From Leptospira_A soteropolitanensis (GTDB lineage: Bacteria > Spirochaetota > Leptospiria > Leptospirales > Leptospiraceae): 64,000 nucleotides of DNA. The notes under the pieces are model-generated. The model saw only the letters and a program-made list of their open reading frames with translations, was not told where the DNA came from and did no database searches. The stretch lies in NCBI RefSeq assembly GCF_026151335.1, contig NZ_JAMQPP010000001.1; one strand, 5' to 3'. The translations under genes and the position numbers were made by a program. Below are positions 41,866 through 51,090 of the stretch, piece by piece. Each line of letters opens with the position of its first letter. Position 1 is the stretch's first letter.

Positions 41866-42927
41866 TTATTCCTCTATTGCGCTTCCTTCTAACGTCTGTA
41901 TGGTGTCACAAGTGATGTAGTTAAAGATGACACTTTTTTCTGTTTGGTAAAGTGCTTTGGTTGGGAGAGATTTCCATTTTGCATAATCAAAATCGCAATC
42001 ATGTTTTTCTCCTTTGGTTTCTCCGCTGGACTCTGTGAAATGAATTATATATTTTTCTTCCTTGGGTCCTAATCGTTCACAACCAATGTTTGTGGTAGCA
42101 CATTCTCGAATTTGGGGAGTGGGCCAATAGGGTTCTTGTGTGGTTCCAAATCCTTTGGCAATTGCGTTGCGGTCAAAGGCCCATTTATCGATGCGGTAAC
42201 TGCAGTGGTCATCATAAACGGGCTCTTGTCTATATTTGGTGGTACAACTTTCACTTTCTGAAAAGGTTCCGTCTCCACGATCTGAACGAACTGTATGACA
42301 ATCTTCTCCATCAGGAATGCTGTTATAACTTCTGATTTTGCGACTTCTGGACACACTATACGCACCCATAGGCATGGAATCACACCATTCGGATTCCGAA
42401 ACTGGTTTGAATTGGTCGATGGCAATGGTGCGAGACCATTCATGATGGGTGATTTGTAGTTCTACTTTTTCAGTCCATAAAACACCGAGGCAAACAAAAC
42501 CAATCCCACCGAAAACAATGGTTCCAAGTAACCACAAAACCCACTTTGGAGTTTTGGGATGTGGTTTGACAAAGTCAGAATTGGGAAATGCTAAATCTTC
42601 TTTTGCTTTTTGAACAGAGTCTTCCGTGAGACCGTCTTGGTCGGAACGAAGTTTGACATTTTGTGCACCATCTAGGGAACCCCCGCAGTTTCCGCAGAAC
42701 GTGGCTTTGGCTCCATTGGGGGTTTGGCAAAAAGGGCAAACCTTATCAACTCCATAATAGATATGGTCTTGGACAGCAACTTTGTCTGCATCGTTTGGAA
42801 AGTATCGACGACTTGGATCTTGTGTGGCACCACAATTGGGACAATGCCTATGTGTTTTACCGAGTAATTTTTTTGACCCGCAAAATTCGCAGTCCCAAAG
42901 CATTTCATAGATTCTTTCTTCTGCCAT
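41866..42927 (-). CDS. Double zinc-ribbon membrane protein (YdjG-like)
   Basis: About 353 residues. Two zinc ribbons occur in the first 90 residues (CEFCG with CPNCG; CPFCQ with CGNCG), followed by a charged linker, one membrane helix (VLWLLGTIVFGGIGFVCLGV) and a large C-terminal domain with several Cys pairs (CHTVRSDRG, DDHCSYRIDKW, CATTNIGCERL). This ribbon-helix layout matches YdjG of the B. subtilis pspA-ydjGHI operon. The ATG at 42927 is chosen over a TTG at 42936. It opens the three-gene operon. Confidence 0.8.
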   Translation of the reverse strand: MAEERIYEMLWDCEFCGSKKLLGKTHRHCPNCGATQDPSRRYFPNDADKVAVQDHIYYGVDKVCPFCQTPNGAKATFCGNCGGSLDGAQNVKLRSDQDGLTEDSVQKAKEDLAFPNSDFVKPHPKTPKWVLWLLGTIVFGGIGFVCLGVLWTEKVELQITHHEWSRTIAIDQFKPVSESEWCDSMPMGAYSVSRSRKIRSYNSIPDGEDCHTVRSDRGDGTFSESESCTTKYRQEPVYDDHCSYRIDKWAFDRNAIAKGFGTTQEPYWPTPQIRECATTNIGCERLGPKEEKYIIHFTESSGETKGEKHDCDFDYAKWKSLPTKALYQTEKSVIFNYITCDTIQTLEGSAIEE

Positions 42928-43012
42928 CGCAACCAAGGTTTATCTGCAAAAAATTGACTTTTGCAAGAAAAATATTTTCAATTCGTAAAATCCCACGTAG
43001 AATCTTTCCAAC

Positions 43013-44860
43013 ATGAGATTGGTACTAAATCTAGTTCTTAAGTTTCGCTATTTCCTTGTTTCTTTTGTCATTCTGATCCTCTCTCTCGGATATGTTCAGT
43101 CTCGATCAAAACAGAATGCAGTTCACCCACTTGATAGTTTGTATTTGAAATTATCACCTAATATAGTTAAGGTGGATAAAAAAATCACCTTTCGAAGACT
43201 CTCTCTTCATTTGCGAGGTGTGATTCCCAGTGTCACCGAATGGAAAGAGTTGGATTCACTTCCCTCCGATTCTAAAGACCAAAATTTAGAATCCTTTGTG
43301 GTTCGTTTTTTAAAACAACCCGAGTTTGCCGAATACTGGGGTACCAAGTTTACTTCCATGTTACGTGACAAATCCAAAGGACGTAAAATTCCTACAGGTG
43401 CGTTTTTTGAATACATTGCAGGATCCATTCACAAAAACAAACCCTATGACCAATTGGTACAAGAAATGTTAACATCGACCGGCAATGTAAAAGAATCACC
43501 GGCTACTATGTTTTACATTCGTGATGGAGCAGATCCATTACAAACGGCAGAGTATGTGGGAAGGTTGTTTTATGCAAAACGAGTGGCTTGTGCTAGATGC
43601 CATGACCATCCATACATCTCAGATTTTACTAGAAGGGATTATTATGCTCTTGCAGCTTTTTTTAGCCAACAGTTCTATCGCGATGGATCTTGGGAAGTGG
43701 ATCGATATGGAAAAACATTGAGTTATGTTCCCAGAGAATTAGAAGTGCATCTTCCAATGGAAGATCAAAAAAACCTCCAAGACAAAAACAATGAATGGAA
43801 CAGAGACAATTGGAACAAATGGACCGACGAACAACGAAAAGATTACCAAAAGAAACACGAAGTAGAGTATGCCACCCTTTTCTACCAACCAAAACTGGGT
43901 CTTCGTTTTCCTCATACCGATGATGCCCCCGGTGGTGATTTGGTAAGGCCAAAGTTTTTGGATGGAAAGGAGGCCAAATTAAAACCCGGTGAGGATCGTA
44001 GGAAAGTTTTTGCTGAGTGGTTAACAAATAAATCCAATGATCGGTTTCGAAAAGTAATCATCAACCGAGTGTGGACGGAACTTATGGGTTGGAGTTTTTT
44101 CACTCCCCTCGATGATTGGAATGAAGACACTGTAGTGACTGGAGAAGAGATCTTAAACCATTTGGATTCTTACTTTTTGGCAAATCAATTAAAACTAAAA
44201 GAACTCATTTTATACATTGTCACTTCCAATGCTTACAATCGTTCCCAGACAAAAAGTCCAAACGAACAAGACCCTATTCAGTATTTTACGCCGAAACGAT
44301 TGGACAGTGACCAACTCCTGAACTCTCTTATACGAGTCTCTGATTCCCAAAGGATCAGTAACATTCGGGAAAGGAATTTATCTTGGCTTTCGGGTCTAAT
44401 GGATCAAAAACCCTATGATTTGACTGGTACAGGTTCGGTTCGTATCCCTCAGGACAACTTAAAAGAATTCTCGAATGCTTCCGAGGTGGAAAGACCTGCA
44501 CCTTACCATACCATTTTATCAGTTTTTGGATCTGGTCCACGGGTGGATATTTCGGATGATATCTCAGAACTTACCATTGAACAAATGTTAACCCTAATGA
44601 ATGGTCGTGTGGTTGGAAAACTAATTTGGGATTTTGGGAATAAAGAGTCTTTGGTGAAACAAGAGTTTGACCAAATAAAATCAATGAATTTGGTTATCTC
44701 TAATCTTTATTTTCGACTTTTAGGTCGAGAGCCAAGTGTTGGAGAAAAGGAAAAGATAAAATCACTCATGTCAAAACCGGATAGTGTTTTTGACAAAGAC
44801 CTACTCCAAGACATTCTCTGGGCTCTTATCAATAGCCAAGAGTTCCAACATATCAATTAA
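43013..44860 (+). CDS. DUF1549/DUF1553 protein (planctomycete-type)
   Basis: A 615-residue exported protein with a signal-anchor (FLVSFVILILSLGYVQ). It has the DUF1549 region (RRLSLHLRGVIPSVTEW, FLKQPEFAEYWGTKFTSML) and the DUF1553 region (RKVFAEWLTNKSNDRFRKVI, VTSNAYNRSQ). Between them is CARCHDHP, a c-type haem motif CxxCH. Such proteins were described mainly in Planctomycetes, always beside a DUF1501 gene, and are thought to degrade large polymers. Here the DUF1501 gene follows 9 bases downstream. The function is unknown. Confidence 0.9.
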   Translation: MRLVLNLVLKFRYFLVSFVILILSLGYVQSRSKQNAVHPLDSLYLKLSPNIVKVDKKITFRRLSLHLRGVIPSVTEWKELDSLPSDSKDQNLESFVVRFLKQPEFAEYWGTKFTSMLRDKSKGRKIPTGAFFEYIAGSIHKNKPYDQLVQEMLTSTGNVKESPATMFYIRDGADPLQTAEYVGRLFYAKRVACARCHDHPYISDFTRRDYYALAAFFSQQFYRDGSWEVDRYGKTLSYVPRELEVHLPMEDQKNLQDKNNEWNRDNWNKWTDEQRKDYQKKHEVEYATLFYQPKLGLRFPHTDDAPGGDLVRPKFLDGKEAKLKPGEDRRKVFAEWLTNKSNDRFRKVIINRVWTELMGWSFFTPLDDWNEDTVVTGEEILNHLDSYFLANQLKLKELILYIVTSNAYNRSQTKSPNEQDPIQYFTPKRLDSDQLLNSLIRVSDSQRISNIRERNLSWLSGLMDQKPYDLTGTGSVRIPQDNLKEFSNASEVERPAPYHTILSVFGSGPRVDISDDISELTIEQMLTLMNGRVVGKLIWDFGNKESLVKQEFDQIKSMNLVISNLYFRLLGREPSVGEKEKIKSLMSKPDSVFDKDLLQDILWALINSQEFQHIN

Positions 44861-44869
44861 GGAATCAAA

Positions 44870-46156
44870 ATGGATCGCAAAGAATTTCTAAAAAAATCAA
44901 TTCTCAGTTTAGGACTCAGTCCCTTTTTATTTTCTTCAAGTCCGTTTGGTAGTTTAGGTGCGGAAGAAGAAGAGGAGTCAATTGCACTTCCTTCCAAAGT
45001 AAAGTCAGTTATCTTTATTGAGATGATGGGAGGGATGAGCCATGTAGATACATTAGATCCCAAACCGAATAGTGCGTTTGGAAAAGTAAGTTCTAGTATT
45101 TCAGGATTATCTGTCTTAGAACCTTTTTCTCTTACCGCCAAACAACTGCATTCAATTGGCATCATTCGCTCTACATGGAGTGAAGAAGGAGATCATGGGT
45201 TTGCACAAATGTTACTGGGTACAGGGTATCGAATGACAGAAGCTATGGGCTTTCCCGACATCCCTCATTTCGGTGCAGTGATTGCCTATGCAAAAAAATC
45301 AAAAGTCAAATCTTCCTACTTTCCAAGTTATGTTACGATTGGTGGCCGTGGTGGGAAAAATGGAAATTCAGGATTTTTAGGAATCGATTATTCTGGTTAC
45401 CATGTTGGGAATGTGGATGAACCCATCCAACATTTGAATCCTTCCTATGGAAAATTTGCAGAAGATCGAATTCTTCGAAGAAAAGATTTGGTTTCTTTTA
45501 TGAATGAGGAATTTTCTAAAACCTATCCCACAAAGGAATCCAAACATTGGAAAAATATGCTCGTGGCAGCAGAAGAGTTTCGAAATTCCAAAAACATCGA
45601 TAGTTTTCGCATTAGTTTGGAAGATGAAAAAACAAGAGCAAGATACGGAACCACATGGCAAGGGAAGGCTATGTTACTGGCGAAACGACTCGCGGCACAG
45701 GAAGTTCCCTTCATTCATATCTCTATTGGAGGTTGGGACACACATACAGGCAACAAAGCACAAGTGACAAAAATTATGAAAGAAACAGATATGGGAATTG
45801 CTTCTTTATTAGAAGACTTAAACAATACCGGTCTCATTAAACAAACGTTATTTGTTCTTTCTAGTGAATTCGGAAGAACTCCCGATGTAGGATCGAGAGA
45901 CGGTCGTGACCATCATCCGAAAGTTTGGTCTACATTGCTCGGAGGAGGTCCCTTTACCAAAGGTTTTGTGTTAGGTGAAACCGATGAAACTGGATCCAAA
46001 CCTGTAAATCCCAAAGAAGCTTTACATGTGAGAGATCTTATCGCTACTATTTACCAAGCAGCGGGAGTCAATCCCGATGGTTCACTCACCAATTCTTTTG
46101 GTCGTCCGTTTCTTTTGACCACGAAAAAAGCCAAAGTCTATGAAGGTTTGTTTTAG
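44870..46156 (+). CDS. DUF1501 (sulfatase-like) exported protein
   Basis: A 428-residue protein with an N-terminal Tat-like or Sec signal (RKEFLKKSILSLGLSPFLFS). The DUF1501 domain is alkaline-phosphatase/sulfatase-like: VIFIEMMGGMSHVDTLDPK at the start, HSIGIIRSTWSEEGDHG, FIHISIGGWDTHTGNKAQV, and LSSEFGRTPDVGSRDGRDHH with the metal-binding Asp and His residues. It pairs with the DUF1549/1553 gene just upstream. Both are likely exported and may act on the same extracellular polymer. The substrate is unknown. Confidence 0.9.
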   Translation: MDRKEFLKKSILSLGLSPFLFSSSPFGSLGAEEEEESIALPSKVKSVIFIEMMGGMSHVDTLDPKPNSAFGKVSSSISGLSVLEPFSLTAKQLHSIGIIRSTWSEEGDHGFAQMLLGTGYRMTEAMGFPDIPHFGAVIAYAKKSKVKSSYFPSYVTIGGRGGKNGNSGFLGIDYSGYHVGNVDEPIQHLNPSYGKFAEDRILRRKDLVSFMNEEFSKTYPTKESKHWKNMLVAAEEFRNSKNIDSFRISLEDEKTRARYGTTWQGKAMLLAKRLAAQEVPFIHISIGGWDTHTGNKAQVTKIMKETDMGIASLLEDLNNTGLIKQTLFVLSSEFGRTPDVGSRDGRDHHPKVWSTLLGGGPFTKGFVLGETDETGSKPVNPKEALHVRDLIATIYQAAGVNPDGSLTNSFGRPFLLTTKKAKVYEGLF

Positions 46157-46680
46157 TTTTTTTGCGCTTTATCAATACAAAGATAGCCGTTTGTCAGAAT
46201 CGTATCAAGAGAAGTTGATTTGTCGCCTGGATTCAAATAGGTTTCTGAAAATAAGGAACCTGATCCAAAACTTTGACAGTTGGCGATGGCAGTATCTTTC
46301 GTATCATTTGGTTTTGCATATACCACTGTAGTGACTTTGGTTGTATCTCCGTTTGGTTGGTAACGACAAACTCCCACTAAGTTTTGAATAGAACATTTAG
46401 ACGAAGACTTTGTATATCCAAGTTGACAAGAGATTTCTTCTTTAATTAAGGCATATTGTTCTGTGCAAGATGGCGAATCGTTAGAAGAAGCGGAACAGGA
46501 ACCTAAAAATTGGAAATTCCCACTAAATCCAGTTTTTCCAGCATTCAAACTAGCTAAATACAACGTTTGTAGGCATTTATTTTGTGTTTCCTTTATTTTA
46601 TCTTCGCGTTGTGCTTTACATTGTTCTAAAGTTACAGCTAACAAAAGTATTGTGATAAAGATTTTTATAAATTGGCTCAT
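46153..46680 (-). CDS. Leptospira Cys-rich lipoprotein
   Basis: A 175-residue protein with signal peptide MSQFIKIFITILLLAVTL and lipobox LEQC. The mature part has about eight Cys (NKCLQTLY, GSCSASSNDSPSC, ISCQLGY, SKCSIQNLVGVC, NCQSFG, LCIDK), probably in disulphides, and belongs to the small Leptospira lipoproteins of unknown function. Its end overlaps the end of the convergent DUF1501 gene by 4 bases. It follows the porin gene by 1 base on the same strand. Confidence 0.78.
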   Translation of the reverse strand: MSQFIKIFITILLLAVTLEQCKAQREDKIKETQNKCLQTLYLASLNAGKTGFSGNFQFLGSCSASSNDSPSCTEQYALIKEEISCQLGYTKSSSKCSIQNLVGVCRYQPNGDTTKVTTVVYAKPNDTKDTAIANCQSFGSGSLFSETYLNPGDKSTSLDTILTNGYLCIDKAQKN

Positions 46681-46681
46681 T

Positions 46682-48001
46682 TTAATAAAATACCTGTATT
46701 TGAGTTCGAACCACGTGGTCTCCTTCTGCTGCCGTAGGAGTGCCTGTGTAATAGAAATAGTCCGTTTGCCATTTTAAATTATGTTCTGCAAAGTAATATG
46801 ATAGTGCTCCTCCCACTTCACGGGAATACTTCAAACTAGGATCTGTCTCTCCCAAGGGTCGAAATTCACCAAATCGAAAACTAAGTTCATATTGATTTGT
46901 AAAAAGGTATCCCAATTGTACAAAGTGTCCTTGCCCACTTCTAGAATATTCTCTGGAGAGTGAGGTATTTACAGTTTTTTCCACATAAGCTGTGTTTGCT
47001 CTTCGCCATAACCATTCATATTGAAAAGAAAAACCCATCCATTTGAAATAAATATCCCCCGCAGCATGGCTATAATTGAATTTTGCAAAACTATATTCAA
47101 CACCATGTGTACTAAGAGACCTGTCAGAATTTTTATTGTAAGCACCAGAAACACCGAGAGATAATTTTGGTTCTTTGTATCTTGCAAAATCACTTTCTGA
47201 TAACCAATCATTATCAGAACCGGATTTTGACATTCCACCGAAAGGAGAAAATATAAATCTGGCAACAGTAAGCACACCGGGGGTTTGTCTCTCCACACGG
47301 TTTCTTCCTTGTCCACCGAAGACGCCAAGGTAATAAGCAAACATACGTTTGCTGCCAAAAAGATCTTCTGAAAAAAGATAAGTTCCTACATCTCGGTCTA
47401 AATTAAATTCTGCTGTGACAGAAGACCTATCTACCGTTTGTAAGGCACTGGATGAATTCCAACGTTGTCTGCTGAAGGGAACTTTCATTTGACCAAAAGC
47501 GATTTTTACATCACGATACTGGTTGTACACAATGTTCGCATCACGCAGGGTATTTCGTCTTTGGCTTTCCATATCTCGCTCTGCAAAACCCATTTGTAAG
47601 TTCACAAGCCATGTATCATTGAATAATCCTGCTTTTAACTGTAATCTGGTTCGCCTTACAAGAAAGTTTGTTGTGTCTTGTGATGGATCTAATTGAAAAC
47701 TTTGGTTTCCTTGGACTTGTGATCTAAATCTTAATTGGATGTTGTGTTTGCCGTCTGAGGAGGTGGCACGAATTCCTTTTCCAAGTCCAGTTTCCCAATT
47801 CGATTTGTTTTCCGGTGTTGTTGTTTGTGCCGTAAGGGTTTGGGGTGACGAGGAATTCGGTGAATTTGCCGGATTGGAACTTGTTTCCACTTTCGCTTCC
47901 GGTTTTTCCTCCGCATCGATACTTAGAGATAAAAAAGATAGGAAACTTAAGAGGAAAATGGCACGAAATTGATTACGAAATGGGTTTAGCATGGCTCTCA
48001 T
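46682..48001 (-). CDS. Outer-membrane porin (OprP/Porin_O_P type)
   Basis: About 439 residues. A signal peptide (FRAIFLLSFLSFLSLSIDA) precedes a Ser/Pro/Glu-rich linker, then a beta-barrel region beginning KHNIQLRFRSQVQGNQSF and NFLVRRTRLQLKAGLFND, the pattern of phosphate-selective porins. Alternating aromatic strands run to the end, which closes with the C-terminal aromatic residue typical of barrels (QIQVFY). The start is ATG 48001 or 47992. Related to the truncated gene at the left edge. The substrate is unknown. Confidence 0.85.
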   Translation of the reverse strand: MRAMLNPFRNQFRAIFLLSFLSFLSLSIDAEEKPEAKVETSSNPANSPNSSSPQTLTAQTTTPENKSNWETGLGKGIRATSSDGKHNIQLRFRSQVQGNQSFQLDPSQDTTNFLVRRTRLQLKAGLFNDTWLVNLQMGFAERDMESQRRNTLRDANIVYNQYRDVKIAFGQMKVPFSRQRWNSSSALQTVDRSSVTAEFNLDRDVGTYLFSEDLFGSKRMFAYYLGVFGGQGRNRVERQTPGVLTVARFIFSPFGGMSKSGSDNDWLSESDFARYKEPKLSLGVSGAYNKNSDRSLSTHGVEYSFAKFNYSHAAGDIYFKWMGFSFQYEWLWRRANTAYVEKTVNTSLSREYSRSGQGHFVQLGYLFTNQYELSFRFGEFRPLGETDPSLKYSREVGGALSYYFAEHNLKWQTDYFYYTGTPTAAEGDHVVRTQIQVFY

Positions 48002-48138
48002 TTTTGTAATAATTGTCACAATTTGAAAAAAGGAACAAAAGGCAAAAGAAAACAGACCTACTTTTTGGTAATATTTACTCTTTCTGTCCCATTTTTCCTT
48101 TTCTTACCAAAGAAATTTAAAATACTGATCCCTGATCT

Positions 48139-49155
48139 ATGAAAAAAGCACTCATCACCGGAATCACAGGCCAAGACGGGTCCTATCTGGCAGAACTCCT
48201 CTTACAAAAAGGATATGAGGTCCACGGAATCGTTCGTAGAACGAGCCTTTTCAATCGCAATCGCATTGAACACCTGCATGGAAACCCTAACCTCCACCTT
48301 CATTACGGAGACATGACAGATTCCTCGAACCTAAACCGAATCTTAGAAAAAATCCAACCTTCAGAAATCTATAACTTGGCAGCGCAATCCCACGTACAAG
48401 TTTCCTTCGAGGTTCCTGAATACACAGCAGAAGTAGACGCTGTAGGAACATTACGAATTTTAGATGCCATCAAACAAACGGGAATCAATTCCCGATTTTA
48501 CCAAGCCTCTACATCGGAACTTTACGGCCTTGTCCAAGAAGTTCCACAAACAGAAAAAACGCCATTTTACCCGCGTTCGCCTTATGCAGTCGCTAAACTC
48601 TATGCTTATTGGGCTGTTGTGAATTATAGAGAAGCGTACGATTTGCACGCATCTAACGGTATTTTATTCAATCATGAATCTCCAAGACGCGGGGAAACCT
48701 TTGTAACTAGAAAAATCACACTTGGTGTTTCTGCTGTGAAAGCGGGAAAACTTCCCTTTATCACTATGGGAAATATTGATTCTAAACGTGATTGGGGTTA
48801 TGCTCCTGATTACGTAGAAATGATGTGGATGATGTTACAACAAGATAAAGCAGATGATTATGTTGTAGCAACCAACGAAACACATACAGTTCGAGAGTTT
48901 ATCGAAGAGTCATATAAAATTGCAGGTTACGAAGTAGTTTGGGAAGGCAAAGAAGACAAGGAAGTAGGTAAGGATAAAAAAACTGGCCAAGTTCTTGTCA
49001 AAATTGATCCAAAATACTATAGACCGACTGAAGTTGAACTTCTAATTGGCAATCCGGAAAAAGCAAAACGTCAGTTAGGTTGGGAACCAAAAGTTAAGTT
49101 TAAAGAATTAGTCCAAATCATGATGAAAGCTGATTTGAAAGACCAAGGTTTTTAA
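48139..49155 (+). CDS. gmd: GDP-mannose 4,6-dehydratase
   Basis: A 338-residue extended SDR enzyme. NADP-binding TGITGQDGSYLAELLL is at the N-terminus; STSELYG and SPYAVAKLYAYW carry the catalytic Ser/Thr, Tyr and Lys; NHESPRRGETFVTRKIT is a Gmd hallmark. It converts GDP-mannose to GDP-4-keto-6-deoxymannose, the precursor of GDP-fucose and GDP-rhamnose for surface polysaccharide. No partner gene (fcl, rmd) is next to it. It is followed by a terminator. Confidence 0.96.
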   Translation: MKKALITGITGQDGSYLAELLLQKGYEVHGIVRRTSLFNRNRIEHLHGNPNLHLHYGDMTDSSNLNRILEKIQPSEIYNLAAQSHVQVSFEVPEYTAEVDAVGTLRILDAIKQTGINSRFYQASTSELYGLVQEVPQTEKTPFYPRSPYAVAKLYAYWAVVNYREAYDLHASNGILFNHESPRRGETFVTRKITLGVSAVKAGKLPFITMGNIDSKRDWGYAPDYVEMMWMMLQQDKADDYVVATNETHTVREFIEESYKIAGYEVVWEGKEDKEVGKDKKTGQVLVKIDPKYYRPTEVELLIGNPEKAKRQLGWEPKVKFKELVQIMMKADLKDQGF

Positions 49156-49160
49156 AGATG

Positions 49161-49198
49161 ATGGCCTTCCCTTTGTAATTCGGGAAGGAGCCATTTTA
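49161..49198 (+). terminator. Intrinsic terminator of gmd
   Basis: CCTTCCC/GGGAAGG stem with 10-base loop and flanking TGG/CCA, followed by TTTTAC. It starts just after the gmd stop codon. Confidence 0.75.
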
Positions 49199-49305
49199 CA
49201 AAATACATTTTAATATTCCCTTTGTGTTTTGCCGGAACCTTAAAAAAGGGATAATGGCAAAAAGTAAAAATCTGAGGGAGCTGGACCATCTACTTGGAAA
49301 ATGGT

Positions 49306-49376
49306 GTGGGAGGTTATGTGAAAATTACTAGCGGAAAGTGCAAACACTGCACTCATCGCATAACACACTTTCCCAC
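49306..49376. ncRNA. Structured RNA candidate (nested stems)
   Basis: Three nested perfect 6-bp stems lie in a 291-base gap: GTGGGA/TCCCAC (49306-49311 with 49371-49376), GTTATG/CATAAC (49313-49318 with 49359-49364) and AGTGCA/TGCACT (49337-49342 with 49348-49353). They have no coding content. Strand is unclear. I do not recognise a known RNA family. Confidence 0.4.
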
Positions 49377-49446
49377 CTCCGAGATTTAGAGCTGGATTTT
49401 CGTTAGATAGGAAATTAGAATTTTGAAATGAAAAACTTAAATTGGT

Positions 49447-49752
49447 TTAAAGGCCAAAAAATTGATCCAACATCAATTTTTTCAAAGTTTCTTTTAATTT
49501 TTCTTGGATATTGACAATTTTCACTGTCATCTTTTTTTCATCTGCTTTGTTTTTGAATGATAATAAACGAGAAATTCCAAGGGAACTCACAATCACTACC
49601 TTCTCCAAATCCAAATAGATTTCTTGGACGTTCTTTTCTAGGATCTCCGCTAGAATTTCCCGTAATTCAGGTGCATTTCCATCGAGAATTTGATCCATAA
49701 AACGAACTCGGATCGTATTTCCCTTTTCTTCAACTAGTATCTTATCGCTCAT
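49447..49752 (-). CDS. STAS-domain anti-sigma factor antagonist
   Basis: A 101-residue single STAS domain. EIYLDLEKVVIVSSLGISRL carries the conserved Ser57, the phosphorylation site of SpoIIAA/RsbV-like antagonists. It would bind an anti-sigma kinase when unphosphorylated. No kinase or phosphatase gene is adjacent. It lies 48 bases downstream of the cNMP protein gene on the same strand, so the two may be co-transcribed. Confidence 0.92.
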   Translation of the reverse strand: MSDKILVEEKGNTIRVRFMDQILDGNAPELREILAEILEKNVQEIYLDLEKVVIVSSLGISRLLSFKNKADEKKMTVKIVNIQEKLKETLKKLMLDQFFGL

Positions 49753-49800
49753 ATTTCCGTGGCCTCTAACATAAGTCAGGAGAAAAATGCTGGCAAGAAG

Positions 49801-51012
49801 TTATTTCAGCTTCTTTAGCTTATTCTCCATGTTAGCCTTTTTATGATAGAATTGGACGAGTTTTTCTAGCTCTGCCATGTCCGAACAAACAATTTTTCCC
49901 ATATCCATTCGAATAAATTTATTATTTTTCATGATATCGGAAATGATCAGTTCGTCTTTTGGATCGGTAAGACCCACCATTTTGAGAAGGTCTTTGGTTC
50001 CGATTTCAAAATTATATGCTTGTTTGGGGGCAACTTTGATCCGATTCTTTTCGGCCAAGGTCATGAGAGTATCAACGATACGGCCTTGAGGGTCTTTTAA
50101 AAGTAAGTTTGCTAATTGTTTGTAGGCAATCCAAATCCTCTCTGAAAGTAGAGTGATGAGCCTTGTCGCAAGTTGCGGTTGTGCTTTCACCATTCCTTCA
50201 AAGTTCGCTTTGTTGATAGCAAGAAGTTCAACGTCGCCAGCAGCCACTGCTGAGGCGGAGCGAGGTTTGTTATCAAGGATGGCCATCTCCCCAAAAATAT
50301 CTCCAGCTTGAAGAACTGCGAGCATCACTTCGTTTTGGTTTACAATTTTAGAAATTTTTACCTTTCCACTCTGTAAGATAAATAGTTCCTTACCCGGTTC
50401 GTGCTCACAAAAGATCATTTCGCTATCTTTGTAGTTACGATTGAATTTCGTATAATCAATCGGAGGAGATTGGAATGGTTGGTTCATGGTTTGCAATCGC
50501 AGCTTTGCCTGCGGTACAAATTGACCATTAGGAAGATGTTTTAGATAACTTTGATATGCGAAAGTTGCATGTGAAGAATTCTGTTGTTGGAAATAGTATT
50601 CACCAATTTTGAAAAGTTCGTTTGGATCTTCTTCGACTGCATTACGAAAAGAAAGCCTTGTAATTGTGGTATCAAATTGTCGTAACTTCATCGAGAAGAA
50701 ACGAATGATATTCATTGCAACTGCCGTAGACTTTTGGATTAGAGTTCCAAACTGGTCATAACTAACTGAAATCAAAGATACGTTGGTAAGTGAAGTGGCT
50801 GATTCAATTTGTGGGTGTTGACTCATTGCCGCAACCACACCAAAGAAGTCACCAGGTCCTAAAACTTGGTTGGGATCCTCTCCCACAACAGCAGTCTCGC
50901 GTGTGACACGTACCTTCCCTTCTCGGATGATATAGAAATTGTTCGCATCCTTTTTCCCCTCTACAATGATGTAGGAGTTTGCTGGGAAAGTAACCATTTG
51001 AAAAAACGACAT
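49801..51012 (-). CDS. Double cyclic-nucleotide-binding-domain protein (Crp-like)
   Basis: A 403-residue protein with two cNMP-binding (CAP_ED) domains. The first covers residues 8-110 (NSYIIVEGKKDANNFYIIRE, LGPGDFFGVVAAMSQHP); the second covers 200-300 (EHEPGKELFILQSGKVKISK, LQAGDIFGEMAILDNKPRSA). A TPR-like helical linker (EYYFQQQNSSHATFAYQSYL) joins them. The C-terminus (FEIGTKDLLKMVGLTDPKDE) looks like a Crp winged helix, so it may bind DNA. The second domain lacks nothing visible for nucleotide binding but the ligand is unknown. Confidence 0.88.
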   Translation of the reverse strand: MSFFQMVTFPANSYIIVEGKKDANNFYIIREGKVRVTRETAVVGEDPNQVLGPGDFFGVVAAMSQHPQIESATSLTNVSLISVSYDQFGTLIQKSTAVAMNIIRFFSMKLRQFDTTITRLSFRNAVEEDPNELFKIGEYYFQQQNSSHATFAYQSYLKHLPNGQFVPQAKLRLQTMNQPFQSPPIDYTKFNRNYKDSEMIFCEHEPGKELFILQSGKVKISKIVNQNEVMLAVLQAGDIFGEMAILDNKPRSASAVAAGDVELLAINKANFEGMVKAQPQLATRLITLLSERIWIAYKQLANLLLKDPQGRIVDTLMTLAEKNRIKVAPKQAYNFEIGTKDLLKMVGLTDPKDELIISDIMKNNKFIRMDMGKIVCSDMAELEKLVQFYHKKANMENKLKKLK

Positions 51013-51090
51013 TCTTAAATCTCTGAACCCTTTTTGCTCAACGTGCCTAGTTTATTATCGGAGATCCCTAGGGCAATATTTTCGTAAAAA

